DNA from: Laguncularia racemosa
Taxonomy: Eukaryota > Streptophyta > Magnoliopsida > Myrtales > Combretaceae
DNA: 64,000 nt
Direction of reading: 5' to 3'
Assembly (NCBI GenBank): GCA_037954665.1
Contig: JBBMOL010000018.1
Coordinates: 1,736,001 to 1,800,000 of the forward strand
The stretch's first letter is position 1. Each line of letters opens with the position of its first letter. Below, one piece after another: positions 45,801 to 57,779 of this stretch. The position numbers and the translations under genes are program-made. Under the pieces are notes generated by a model. It had not been told where the DNA came from and did not search any database. It worked only from the letters and a program-made list of their open reading frames with translations.

Positions 45801-47454
45801 GAGCAAGCAATTAGCAAAGCTAAACTAGAGGAGCTATATTTTAAAGTGTTGCTTAGATGTATGAGCAAATAAACTGAGTTATTTAAACCAATATGGAGAT
45901 TTATTTAGTTTATGTTTTAAGTTTATACAAGAATTGGGCTTTAGAGTATTTATATACATAGAGATAAGCAAATGATCAATCAAAGGGTGCATTCGGCTTA
46001 GACAATTGCCCATTTTATACTTCTTATTGTCTAAGTTACTTCCTATTTTATTTATTATGGTACAATTCTTGACTATATTGAAATATATATTTATATACAC
46101 AAGCATACCATCACACGTATTGATTACCGAACAAGAGAGAAAAGAAAACCCTTAAAACTTATTAGCCAAATTGAGTAGAATTGTGTGAAAATTATTGTAT
46201 AATTACTATTAGATTGTTGTGGATTTATCTAGTCTTATTTGTGATTTTTTACTAATATCCTTTTAGGTTTTCAAACAGAAATTCTTTATGGCTTTCCTAG
46301 CTTGCTTTCTTTTATATATATATATATATATATTTACTTAGTTATCTTTCTTTCTTTTTTTACGAAATCATAAAATCTAAACCCAATCTCCACATTTGAC
46401 AGGTAGATTCATCCCAATGAGATAGTAAAACCATGTCTTTGTGGTGCCAGATTAAAGAAAGGTATTAGATTTCGTCTTTTGCAGACCTGATATGATCAAA
46501 GTATGGATACATATAATGTATGTATTTGTAACTTGACCTGTTTGGTTTATAAGATCAAGTTTGTGCAAAATTATTTTAATGCAGTGCCGAAGAGTGACAC
46601 TCATCTTCCACTTATCAAATACAGTAATTACTGTTTCATCATAGAAAGCAACGACAAAAAGGATATATGCATGTGGACAAGTATGGTAAGGAGCCTCCGA
46701 CATTAGTGCAGCACTTTACAAGGTCCATCTCTCTTCCTCTTTCATTCAGTTGGAACATCAATTTACAAGCAAACAACAAAGCAAAATCCTTAATCACTTT
46801 TTCTTATTACTTTGTGGAATGAAAACGGTAATTAGTATGTCTGCCTTGTCTACTAGCAAAGACGTAGTAAAATGAAAAGGCAACGTGATTGCTGATTTTG
46901 TCTTATTACTTTGTGGAGATTCCACTTAATTTATTTAATCAATTATGCATTGTTTGGATGGAAAATGACCAACGCTTCCGAATAAACTATGTCCGGAAAA
47001 CATTTCTCAACCAATAAGCATATGAACTAAGTCAACTCGTCCCCAGGTACAAGGAGTTCACCTATTTTGTATTCCCTTAAACATTATATCTCTTGTTTCC
47101 TCTCTTATATCCTATCTTATTTGTCTTCATAAAACCGCTACCAAAATGTTAAAAATGAGATATAAAATTTAAAGTTAATTATAAATACATCATTCTATAT
47201 TTTCTCAATAAGAATATAGATTTTTTTATTTTTGAATTAAGTACTTAGACCTTCAAACTTTAAAAAAAATGTACTTTTAGACTCTATTTTTACTACCATT
47301 AAATAAAATAATTAAAAAATAATACAATAATAAAAATAGGTACAACCATCCATATGATTCCATAGATTTTGTTTAAGAATTTCAATTTGGAAAAAGAATT
47401 TATATCTTATACTTTTGTTGTATCAATAGTCATTTCAATGATTCACTTCATAAA
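45801..47454. other. Intergenic DNA
   Basis: (TA)n run at about 46314-46332. TCTTATTACTTTGTGGA occurs twice (46802, 46900), suggesting a small ~100-bp duplication. No gene. Confidence 0.4.
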
Positions 47455-47960
47455 TTATAAATAGACCCATTTATGTTTGCACTATATACATATAGACACC
47501 TTATATTTGAAATTGAGTACTCAAATTCTTAAATCTTTAAAAATGTGTTTTTAAACCTTTTTTTAATTTTTTTGTCTTTATATAAAATGTCCTTAAAATA
47601 TATATATATATATATATAAACACTTTTTTTGTTGTTTTTTATAAAGCAAAATGGCCACATAAGGCATCTTTTTTTGAGATTCTATGGTCTAAAAATTCAA
47701 CCAAAGACAAGGGATTAGGTATACATAAAAAAGTATAAGAGGGTATAATTTTTATTTTCCTTAAAATATACTTAAATGATCTTTTATTATTTTTAAGGGA
47801 TAAAATGATCATTGAAAAACTAAATATAAAATACTCTTTTAAAGATTTAGAAGTCTAAAACACTTGGTTTCAAAAAACAAAATTAGGTCTAAGTGCAAAT
47901 AGAGGCAAATATAAAAGATTGTATTTGAATTTACCCTAAATTTATCTATATCTTAATCCA
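47455..47960. mobile_element. Probable MITE with ~90-bp inverted ends
   Basis: Left TTTGCACTATATACATATAGACACC..TTCTTAAATCTTTAAAAATG pairs imperfectly with right TTTAAAGATTTAGAAGTC..TTAGGTCTAAGTGCAAATAG. A related left end occurs at about 47165-47290 (AAGTACTTAGACCTTCAAACTTTAAAAA). Ends and TSD were not fixed. Confidence 0.5.
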
Positions 47961-50452
47961 CGTGAACTTCTAAAATACTGCATAAGAGACCAAGATAAAT
48001 ATCCCTTTGCATTATCGTTTATTGATACTTAACATATTCCTTCATTACATGGAAAGCAAAGCCACTGAAAAATATTGACTTATCTTCATCTCCAAATTCC
48101 AATATTATTGAATATATCAATATTAGTAAAGGTAAATTATTTAAATAAGCGGCAGGATTTAGGTAATTAAACCTAATTTATGATGATTTAGAAGGTATTA
48201 CATCTATGGACTTCAAATAGAATCAAATCAATATATATAGTCTTCGCCTTTCTCAATAGGCCTTTATAATAACCTTTAAGTATCTTAATAATTCAAGGGT
48301 TTCTCTTTTATTGTCTACTTTATAAGCGCATTGTTAACGTCAATATGGCCCGATGATCTTATTCGGAATCATAAAACAGTCATAAAGTATTGATTACTAA
48401 TTTCAAACAGCAATACCAGTATGTTTTACTTGCTGAAATCCTTTGTTGCTCCATCTAGTTATATTTGTCAAGTAATTTGAAGTGCTAACACTTATGTCTT
48501 ATATTTAAAGTGCATCATTTACGTTATACTTACATAGTACACAACTAACATACCATTGCATATGTAACAAATCCAGCCTTTCAAATTTAAAACTGAACCC
48601 CTATGATAGCATGATGTACCCTCTCTTCGCCTTTGAAAGAAAGTGAAAATCATATATACATTCATTTAAGTCATAATCCAATGATTTTATGAAACTTATG
48701 AGTTTTTAACTTTGTTATATTTGATAAAATTTCACTAAAATTGTTATTTAGATTGTAATTTTATGCAAACCTTCAAGATTTTATATCATTAATATTCGCA
48801 GAAATTAATATTCTTATTTCTATTTTTCATTTTGTAAATTTAAATATTTTATAAACTATAACCTTTTTTAATCGATAAGTGGATTCAACTTGAACACAAG
48901 ATACATTTATTTAATGAATTGAATCGCAAATTTAGATTTTTATATACAATTAATAAATGAATCATGTCATAGGATAGCATTTTTCATATACAAACTTGTT
49001 TATACATAAATATAAAATATGATATATTAACACAAATTGCTAGCCTTACTTGGAAGTTTCTTTCTTAAGCGTCAAAATCAAACCTATTTTATCGATTAAC
49101 GAGTTCAACGCCTAGCAACAGGAAACATTAGGGGCTTTGAGTGCATCCAAGAACAATTAACACCAATAATGTTTAAGTCTCAAGTCTTTGCGTAAAGAGC
49201 GATGAGCCAATCAACAAGGAAATATTATCTGGAACTGCATCTGATGAAAGCGATTTATGATGTTCTTTTTCTCTCTTTCTACATGAGCACTAAATTTTTA
49301 AGCAAAAACAAACATGAAAAAGGCACAGTGATTAGCCTGTCTTTCCAATTCTAAATTGATTTCTAAATCACCAGTGATTTTGTTTGTCTCAAGATTTAAG
49401 TGATGACACAGTGTTTCATAAGAGAAGTAAATAGGGAATCTCATTTTTTTTATGAAATCAAGAGGATCTCTATACAAAATGATTGGTCCCTTATCATTCT
49501 AAAGTACCTAAATTTACGATATCATCAATCTTACCAACTTAACAAATTGCTATAAATCCAAATATATATATATCAACAATTAGAAATTTACTTACCTATA
49601 CTCATTTGCCACATTCATTAAGGGTAGACACAAAACGGAACAAAACCAAACTTGATCCTAAACTAAACCAAATTGGATCAGAAATTCGATGTTTGACATG
49701 AATCAGTTAGGGGATAGGTTCTATTCATATGGTTTGTACCAAACCATGGTATTCCTCATGGAGCAGTTCCCGTTTGGATCATGAACAAATCGAAGCCAAA
49801 AAAAATCACTTCACTAAAGTTGAATAAAATATATGAATTCAACAATGTAACAAGAAATCAATTTTTTTAAAATTCTCTTCGGTTTACAATTCGATTTAAA
49901 GGTGTATAGATTTATGCTTTAATTCACATAATCAAGTTAACCCATAATATTCTTTGCGGTTTGGAACATGAAACCAGGGTGCACATGTATGATTGATTCT
50001 TGTATCTCGCTTAGGGAACTGTAAACTTATTAGTAAACAAACGCTTAACTAAGACATTGCAATACAACAAAACCTAAACTTCCTGTCGTTGTTTACTGCC
50101 ACCCACGTGTCTTAATGTAAACCTTTCTTACTACAACATCATTCTTGTGTCATCATGCACTGTCCTTAGTGTTGCCACCATTTTGACTTAATTATGAATT
50201 TCAATGATATCACCCACTTGACAAATACCAAACACCCACTGCTGTGGTGTTCATATCAATGGCTCACATTAAGGGATAAATAGTGTGTGAAAGATTTGAA
50301 AAGATTTTGTCTCTGCATTGAGCCTCCACGAAGCTGCGTGTTCCCATCACCCTTTTTGACAAAATTAAGCCACTATCAATTGATATTTCCAACATCTAAA
50401 AAAATCTAAGACAACGAAAGTATAAATTTAGTACATGTTTAGGTACAACTGG
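47961..50452. other. Intergenic DNA with two dispersed repeats
   Basis: 48860-49065 is a relative of the repeat at 9440-9680. 49620-49995 begins AGGGTAGACACAAAACGGAAC and ends CCAGGGTGCACATGT, loosely like a non-autonomous hAT element; TSD not found. 50100-50450 is the upstream region of the peptide gene; an ACCCACGTGTC G-box lies at 50101-50111. Confidence 0.4.
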
Positions 50453-50459
50453 TATAAAT
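50453..50459 (+). promoter_or_regulatory. Probable TATA box of the PSY-like gene
   Basis: TATAAAT, 101 bp before the ATG, leaving a 5' leader of about 70 nt with a GA-rich repeat (GAGAGAGAGAGA at 50531-50544). A second TATAAAT lies at 50421-50427. Confidence 0.55.
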
Positions 50460-50553
50460 GCAGTTGCTTTGTTTCTAGGCTACAGCGTGAAACTAAGTGG
50501 TCCTTGAAAAAAAAAACAGTGAAAAAAAAAGAGAGAGAGAGAGAATTGCAATT

Positions 50554-51396
50554 ATGGCAAGCAAGTTTCTTAATCTGCTTGTAGTTGTGCTAGCAGCTTC
50601 TCACATCCTGTGCCTGTATGCTGTGCCGGCTACAAGTAGTTCTCTAAGCTTTAAGCATTTAATTACCTGTTCGTTTGATATGGTTTTTTCATCCGTATCT
50701 TACCCGTGTTTTATCTGTAGCAAGATAATTAGCCAAACAGGCATCTTCTTCTTTTTGTTTTGTTCTTGCTGTTTCTCATGAAGTTTATGCTATTCATTTT
50801 CAGGAACTGAGAGCCTAATGCATGAACATCAGTTCAATGGAGATCATGAGGTAAGAAAATCCATACACAGATTAAGAGTTCTTGCCTAAACTAGTTCATT
50901 AAGGGTTTTGAAGCCCGGTCTTCGTAGATTGAATCAGGGTTAGATAGGGGTGCCATTCTGAAGGTACTTTGTATTGTCTCGCCTAGTCTCTAAAAACCAG
51001 ATCTATAACTAGGACTTGTATTTTTTTCATATAAAATGTTTTTTGGGTTATTATTATTATTATTATTATTATTTACATCTATTACCCGATAAGTGACGAT
51101 GAGGATAAGGGTTTGATTATGATGAATACTGAAAAATCAGGAGAATGTTTTCCTTGAAAAACACTTCTGAAAGATGAATGCTGGAAGAGATTTTGGATTA
51201 AGAAGGGCTTTCCATGTGCTAACCATTTGCTCTCAAAAGTATCTGACTCCTTCCTGTATCAATACAGGTCACAGCAGATGATGCAGAACCTGTAGAGGAA
51301 ACTGGCAACGGAAGGATGGTGACAGAGATCAATGATTACCCTGGATCCGGTGCCAACAATCGCCATACCCCAAGGAGGTGGTGTTTTGATTGCTAA
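50554..51396 (+). CDS. PSY-like tyrosine-sulfated peptide hormone precursor, three exons
   Basis: Exons 50554-50635, 50804-50850 and 51268-51396, with GT-AG introns of 168 and 417 bp (CAA/GTAGTT..TTTTCAG; GAG/GTAAGA..ATACAG) and consistent phases, give an 85-residue protein. I chose the ATG at 50554 because it starts a typical signal peptide (MASKFLNLLVVVLAASHILC..A); an in-frame upstream ATG at 50497 would add a charged Lys/Arg-rich tail from the GA repeat. The middle is acidic (ADDAEPVEE). Near the end, D66-Y67 with A72-N73, R75-H76 and P78 matches the spacing of the PSY1 core DY-x4-AN-x-K-H-x-P. Tyr67 would be sulfated in the Golgi, and the processed peptide sensed at the cell surface by PSY-receptor LRR kinases (known for the family, inferred here). 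Odd: the C-terminus ends RRWCFDC, with a Cys pair. Confidence 0.85.
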
Positions 51397-52189
51397 TTTA
51401 TGTATTAGGCGTGAGCAAGTCATCCTTGGATATGTGTAGCTGTTACTCTAGCTTTCGACGATATTATAGAAGAAATGTTATTATTGTCTTATATAGCATT
51501 TTAATCACAGCTAAGACGAGACTAGTAAGAAAATGTAATGAAGAGCTTGTAAGGAGGATGTATTAGTATTTCCTTGTATACTTGTAGAATCCAAGAATTT
51601 TAGTTGTTAAGAGTTGGATTATATTGTCCTAGTTCTCCAGACCCATGCACCACCTTGGGCTTGTATTAATCATGTATGAGTGTAATCACAAAGAGTTTCA
51701 CACTCAATACGGAGTCTTCTTTGAGAGTCTTACTTTATGGTATTTTCTTTAATGTTTTCTTCTTGTCTATAAAAGGAAAAAGATGCTTCATCAACTTGGC
51801 AGCATTTATAAATCAATTTTACTAACAGCAAAAAGGCAACATGTCCAACATAAACGTATGAATAAACAACTCGGGAGTTCATGAACCTGGAAGCAGCTTT
51901 TACATGCACTAAAGATTCAGTGGAGTGAGTGAGTGGCAGTGAATTGGTGGTAGCTGGTATTCCACTTCCTAATTCTAATCTGCTCACTCTAGTTTTCATA
52001 CTTCAGTTTCTTTATGTAATCTCCATTACTGTTAGTGGAATTGTAAGTCAACAAGAAGCAGCTTGTAATTATATTTATTATGTTAAAAAGTATTTTCCAA
52101 AGACATTCTCTTTCAAGAAGAATTTAAATTCAAAACCCATGTTGGAATTTTTAAAGCTATTACAGCACATTTGGTTAATTTTAAATAGA
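51397..52189. other. 3' flank of the PSY-like gene and intergenic DNA
   Basis: The 3' UTR probably extends to around 51550, with AATGTAATG as a weak polyadenylation-type signal near 51532. Beyond it no gene is supported. Confidence 0.4.
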
Positions 52190-52389
52190 GAATGAATAGA
52201 ACAACCATTTCTTTTCTTTTCTTTTTTTTGATAATAAAAAGAATTGATTATTAAACAAAAGAATGGGAGATTAGACACCCTTTGCTTGCATACTTGTTGA
52301 GTTGATAGCATATCAGCTGCTACATTAGAATCTCTGCAGACAAACTCAAGCCATAAATCTCTTTTAGCATATTTCCATAGTATATCCAC
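52190..52389 (-). pseudogene. Probable LINE 3' fragment (RNase H-like end)
   Basis: The minus strand reads WLEFVCRDSNVAADMLS, which fits the H/C-x-R-[DE]-x-N-x-x-A-D pattern near the end of plant LINE RNase H domains. It is followed by a short tail ending TTATTATCAAAAAAAAGAAAAG, an A-rich terminus expected for a 5'-truncated LINE. The fragment is about 200 bp, so the call is tentative. Confidence 0.4.
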
Positions 52390-54504
52390 AAGACTTTAAT
52401 CACATAGATTGAGCAAAGTATACTGATTTTTTAAAATATATTTTTATTAATATATGTAATTTTATATTCAACCAAATAAAATAATAACTATTATTTCTCT
52501 ATTATATTCCTTATAAGTTATAATTACAATTATATCTCTATCTTATTTGATTCCTCTAACCAAAACGTGTCAATATTGTTATGGATATGCAGTAATTGTA
52601 GATACTATGTTCATAAATAGCAACAATTGAAAAGAAAAATTTAAACTAAGAAACACTTTCAAAATAACGGCATGAATGCTAATTTACTAAATTTTCCTTT
52701 TCCAATAGTTGTAATATGAATACTAGTTGGAAGAAAATAATTAAATAACTAATTAAAACTAAGAAAGGCAACCTTGTTGTCTCAAAGACCATCTTAAATG
52801 TAAACCTTTTCAAAAATAAACTTTTATTGATTCCATAATTATAAAGTGAAAATCAATTTTTATTTCATTTAATGTAAGCTTTAATGGCTTCTTTTACACC
52901 ATTTTTACTATTTTTAACTAGTCTATAAGCCTAAACACCCTCTTAGAAATAGATTAATGACTATCATTAATGTCAAAGAAGATGGTTTTAGCAAAAGATC
53001 TATAGATTAAGCATGATTTCAACTTGTATTATGTGTAGTTAGATAGATTAAGAAGTTTGTAAGGTAGGTTAGAGGTCCAAGCCAAATGAGTGTCGTATGC
53101 GTTATATAATGGGTTTTTAAATTGAAATGATTCTTTTTCCCCTAAAACTTGTTCTCAAACGTATTTGCTAAAATAAAACTTATAAGATGAAAGTAAGGGT
53201 GAGTGGGTACAACATATGTAAAATAACAAGTTTCCAAATTTTGAAATTAAAATGTGTTCCATAATATCCTAAATCCATCTTAAAATTTATAATATTGAGT
53301 ATATTATAAAACTAGTAAAATTTTCTATTACATTTTTATAACATTAAAATTTGAAGGTAAAATTTCGATGATATGAGCTTATTAATATTTCCAAAATATC
53401 TTATTTATCCAAATGGCATGAAAATAGTTTATAAAAGGTATAATACGAAATCTACCTCATATAACAACCCGAAGGAAAGTGTCATTATAAAATAAAGCTA
53501 ACAAAATAACACATCTATAAAGAAGGAGAACTCGTTATCTATGCAAACGTTACAATATATAAATAGTTTAATCCACTTACACATAATATATAACATCAAA
53601 TTCATTTCAATAAGTTTACAAGTATAACATTCCACGAAAAACGTAATGGTAAAGGTAAAATTAATAGCAATGAGAAAAGAGATAAAGAAAATGAAAACAT
53701 ATAACTGAGAAGAAAAAAAAAATAGAAGAAATTAAACAAGAAATTTTTTAAGGTTTCTTATAGATTATGGATTTCGGCCATAGCCCAAAACTCCTACATG
53801 AGAATCAAAATTAGATGCCATGTGCAAAAATACCTGGATAGAGGATAGTCCATTGTCATATCTCCCACTCAGTCTTCATCAAAGTTATAGAAATCATACT
53901 ACTCATTAAGGTTACAAATGTCTCGAGGCTTCGTTGCAAGGACTATTCCTTTACTTTTGTCTAACAGGGACATCTTGCTAGAGCTACATGTATCATGAAA
54001 AAAAAAAAAAAAAAACTCATCATAGTATATATAAAATTAAAATTTAATACAAAAAGAAAAAATAATAATATCTTTACCTAACTGAGATGGAACAAACTAC
54101 TTTAAAGTTCAAATTCTAGAAATAGAAAAAAAAAAGTTATCTAAAAAAATAACAGTCACTATTAAGAGCAATATATATAGATATTAATAAAAAGCAAAGA
54201 ATATGTCACAACAAATGCAAACATATGTACATAAAGTACTTTAGAGAGCAATTTTTGTAGTAGATATTTTTCAATAAGTAAATATGTGTGAATTGTGGCT
54301 AACTATGATTATTTATACTAATGAAGTTTGCACAACATTTAATTTAAAAATTTTTTGCAAACTTTGTAAAGTATGCTATGCATTTATTGTCATGTAATTT
54401 CATGTCTCCCATCTCCTCGTATTTGTCCAATTCTAAGCAATGTTTGCAAAAGTTCCTAGCCATTTGTCTTCTTTTGATTTTTATTTATTTATTTTTAAGT
54501 GTCA
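52390..54504. other. AT-rich intergenic DNA
   Basis: No gene recognised. 53770-53990 is less AT-rich and reads like LTR or UTR sequence (TCTCCCACTCAGTCTTCATC), without a repeat partner in this window. A-run at about 54000-54016. Confidence 0.4.
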
Positions 54505-54590
54505 ATGGAAAGAGGGGAACTTGTTGCTGCCGCAGATCCGGGCGGACTGATCCCCAATTGGCGTGACTGGTGTGGAGCAGTCTGTAAATG
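54505..54590 (+). other. GC-rich islet of unknown origin
   Basis: About 85 bp with CCGCAGATCCGGGCGGACTGATCC-type sequence in very AT-rich surroundings. A plus frame from ATG at 54506 begins MERGELVAAADPGGLI and continues PNWRDWCGAVC before stopping at 54672. No family recognised. Confidence 0.3.
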
Positions 54591-55689
54591 GCCATCGTTT
54601 TCATTTACTACTTGTAAGTCCATAAATGGGTCTATTTGTGCCAATTTGAAAGAAAAACAATTGGATTACTAGAAAATTAGTCAATTTTTAATTTAAGAAA
54701 CATGGAAGTAATTCCAAGCATGTTTTCCCCTTTTCAATAAAACCAAGAAAATTACAATTATCATGGCCTATTAAATAAGTTGTGTTAATAAAAGGTATAA
54801 ATTTGGTACCTCTATTAAATATATATATATATATATAATTCGATTACATGGTAATAAGTTTTTATCTGAATCGATTATAACTTTGGAAATTTATGTTTCA
54901 TGTAATTCTTACTATTTAGATTCATTACATGATTGATTAAAAGATAAAAAAAAAAAATTATTATCTAAAAGAGGATGATATGAATTGTGAAAACAACCAA
55001 AAATCATTCCTTTACATTCTTGTGCAATGTTGATTGAAAAGTTCTTTAAAAAAAAAAAACATTGCTACAAAAACAAGATTAAAATATAATGTATAGGTTA
55101 ATCATAATAAAATCAAGTAGAAATTATTTTTCTATAGCCACAAAACTCATAGGAGATGAATTGAGAAAATGAATAAAATATTATTTTAAAAAATGTACTT
55201 TTTGAAATAATCAGTGTAATTAAGACATGATTTCATATAATATAGAATTTGTGTCTTTGACACAAGGTGAAAATCCTGTCTTTAAAACACAATTTCAACA
55301 CAAGGTTGAAATTGTCTTGAAGACACAATTTTGACCTACAATATTTTGCAGCAACAACTGCACTCGTAATCCCACCCAAAATTACACCACCTATAGAAAA
55401 TGATATGTATAACAATATTGCAAAGATGTATAAACTACAAACACAACTACAACATGCTAAGCACATGGTTTCAACAAATGACAAACTCTCCAATCACCAT
55501 TACATTAGTAGTAACAAACTTGTCAATAATAATTGAGAACACATTGCACCAATAACTCCTCTACAACTCATCAATAGTAAAAAAAAATTCAAAACATAAG
55601 TAAAGGTATGAATTAGTAGCTTCATTCATATGTCATGAAGTTTGTACATATCTAAAATTCCTAAAAAATGGAAATTTCTAAGTTAAGAA
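54591..55689. other. AT-rich intergenic DNA
   Basis: 55245-55335 holds repeated GTGTCTTTGACACAAGG / AAGACACAATTTTGAC motifs that recur in degenerate form near 61150-61640, at the other side of the MULE remnant. They may be parts of its termini. No gene otherwise. Confidence 0.35.
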
Positions 55690-57740
55690 GCCAATGGATG
55701 ATCTAATGCTTTTGCCTCTGTCTCATGAAAACTTATGCCTCTTAGGTATCTAGCTAAGCATCGAGTTGAGGCTGGAAAATCTAAAAGGGAGTGAAATGTA
55801 CAAGATTGAGAGAAGGCTTGACCTATGCAACACCCTTCCCCTTATCATCCTTATGACACCTTAGCTGTCTCTTTTGGGGTGCTATTGGTGCCTCATATGA
55901 CATAGATGGACCTACTAATAAGCGCAACTTGTTGTAGACAATAGGAGATGCATGAGCTAGAGAGCCATACTAAGGCAATGGTTCATCTCTAATGTCATCA
56001 TGGGCACATTTGCGACTTTGCTCTTGACCTTGTCCATACCCACACCCTTAACAATGGCCTCCCTAAGGCAACTGAGGTGGTGGTAAGTCATTGCATTTAG
56101 GATTAGTAACTACTGTTAGTGCTAGATCATCAAATGTGATGCCTTTAAACTGGTGAATGATTTTAAAGGCCTTGAGGTGCCTTAAAAATTATGTTAGCAT
56201 GGAGAATTTGAAGCAATCGATTAATAAAATTGGATTGTAGCAACAATTTATATTTAAGTGAAAATATGAAATGGAAATGGGAAAAAGACATCATATAATA
56301 AGGGAATTGTGTACATACTATATAACCAAGCTTGGCCCCTATACGTTTGATGTACCAATAGGTGACCTCTCAATACTAGGCATGATAATTAAGGGCTATG
56401 TCGTCAACTAATCTAGCAACTGACTCAATCTTAATGATACTATTATAATTTGCATCCCATTAAGTTAACCAAGTCATATAGGTATTTAACCAGTTGACTT
56501 TAGTCTTACCCCTAGGATCTATCTAATGGAGCTACCTCCTGGTTTTGACAAAAGCTAGGATGTGCTACAATTCACCGAATTAATGAACAACACAATCCAA
56601 GAAATAAAGTTCAACAATGTGGAAACATATCAATGACATTCATGCAATCCAAATCTCACTCCCAACTTAACAATATACAAGTAGTTGAGCTATATCCCAC
56701 AGATTATAGGGACACCATGCAACTTGATAAATAACAAATTAGAATATTAACAAATGTATATTTTAAAATTGTAAATTTGAAATTGAGTTATGTACATGGT
56801 TAAGGACCTACTGGTTAAATGTGTCCCAATACTATATCACCACACATGTCGAAAGTTAAGTGATGTTTAAATTCTACTCCCCATCATTAGATCAATGGTC
56901 AACCTTGAATGACTGATGTTAATTAGTGACATAGTTAGGATGTATGAGGGAAGTGATCCCATGCCCAAACCTAAAGGATAGCAAGGGGCCTATTGGTCTC
57001 TACAATGGTCACATGTGAACCAATACAAAGTGAACTCATTGACATGCGTCAAGTCTGATAGGAGTGGGAGGAACATCGAATGGACCAAGTTTTGAGATTT
57101 GTCTACAAGTAAGATACCTCCCATCAACTATGATATGTAAGCTCGTGCATGTTATTGAATAATGATGTCATTCACCTCATCTGGAATGTTGTTAAAATTG
57201 TCCTTCAACCAAGATAATTTCAATTAGGAGCCTTAGATGTCCTAGGCAGTAGGGTGAGCTTCAAGTGACTCCTTATAGATATTTGGTTAGCCGAGATACA
57301 TGTTGCCAATCATTGCCTAGCCATCTGCTAAGAGCTTAACAAAGTAATGATATACCCAATAGCATAATAGTGAACTAGCCAGTGGGAAAAAGGAAGGTGT
57401 TTGTCTTTAATCTCTTCCACTCAACTAAGATAGTAGTTAAATGTCAGTCTAACTAGATGAACAACATATGATTGAAGCCAATGAATTTTACCTACTTTAT
57501 GTGCAAGATAATACATGGATCTATAACAACCCTCCATTGCATCATTGCCTTTTGCCAATAGCATGTGAGCTAGTAACTCTCTTGCACAAGCTAATTCAAA
57601 AGGTAAATTTATAACCAATCTAAACAATGATAATACCATGTTATGGAGTAGATCTTACTTGACCCTACTAGACTATCTTCAACTTATGGAATAGTTAGCC
57701 ATTGAGTGAGGACCTATCTGTTGGCCGCCTTAGCTCTATC
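55690..57740 (-). pseudogene. Plant mobile domain (PMD) protein ghost of a transposon
   Basis: Minus-strand pieces follow the PMD order. Start near 57735 (GPTDRSSL-like); VEWKRLKTNTFLFPTG and FTIMLLGISLL near 57430-57340 (compare the family's VERWRPETHTFHLP-type segment); SWLKDNFNNIPDEVNDIII near 57205, HARAYISQLMGGILLVDKSQN near 57155, MFLPLLSDLTHVNEF near 57090; LGMGSLPSYI near 56970; NTYMTWLT near 56490. A hydrophilic Gln/Arg-rich tail runs to about 55700. PMDs are known both in plant MAIN/MAIL proteins and in Gypsy and Mutator-like transposons. Many stops and frameshifts make it a pseudogene. It directly follows a MULE transposase remnant on the same strand. Confidence 0.75.
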
Positions 57741-57779
57741 TATGATTAAATAATGAAAAAATATAAATATATATGAAAG

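Noticed and set aside
51929..52195. 88-codon plus frame with a hydrophobic stretch 3' of the peptide gene
   Set aside because: No promoter, splice or family support; the hydrophobic part follows from T-rich codons.
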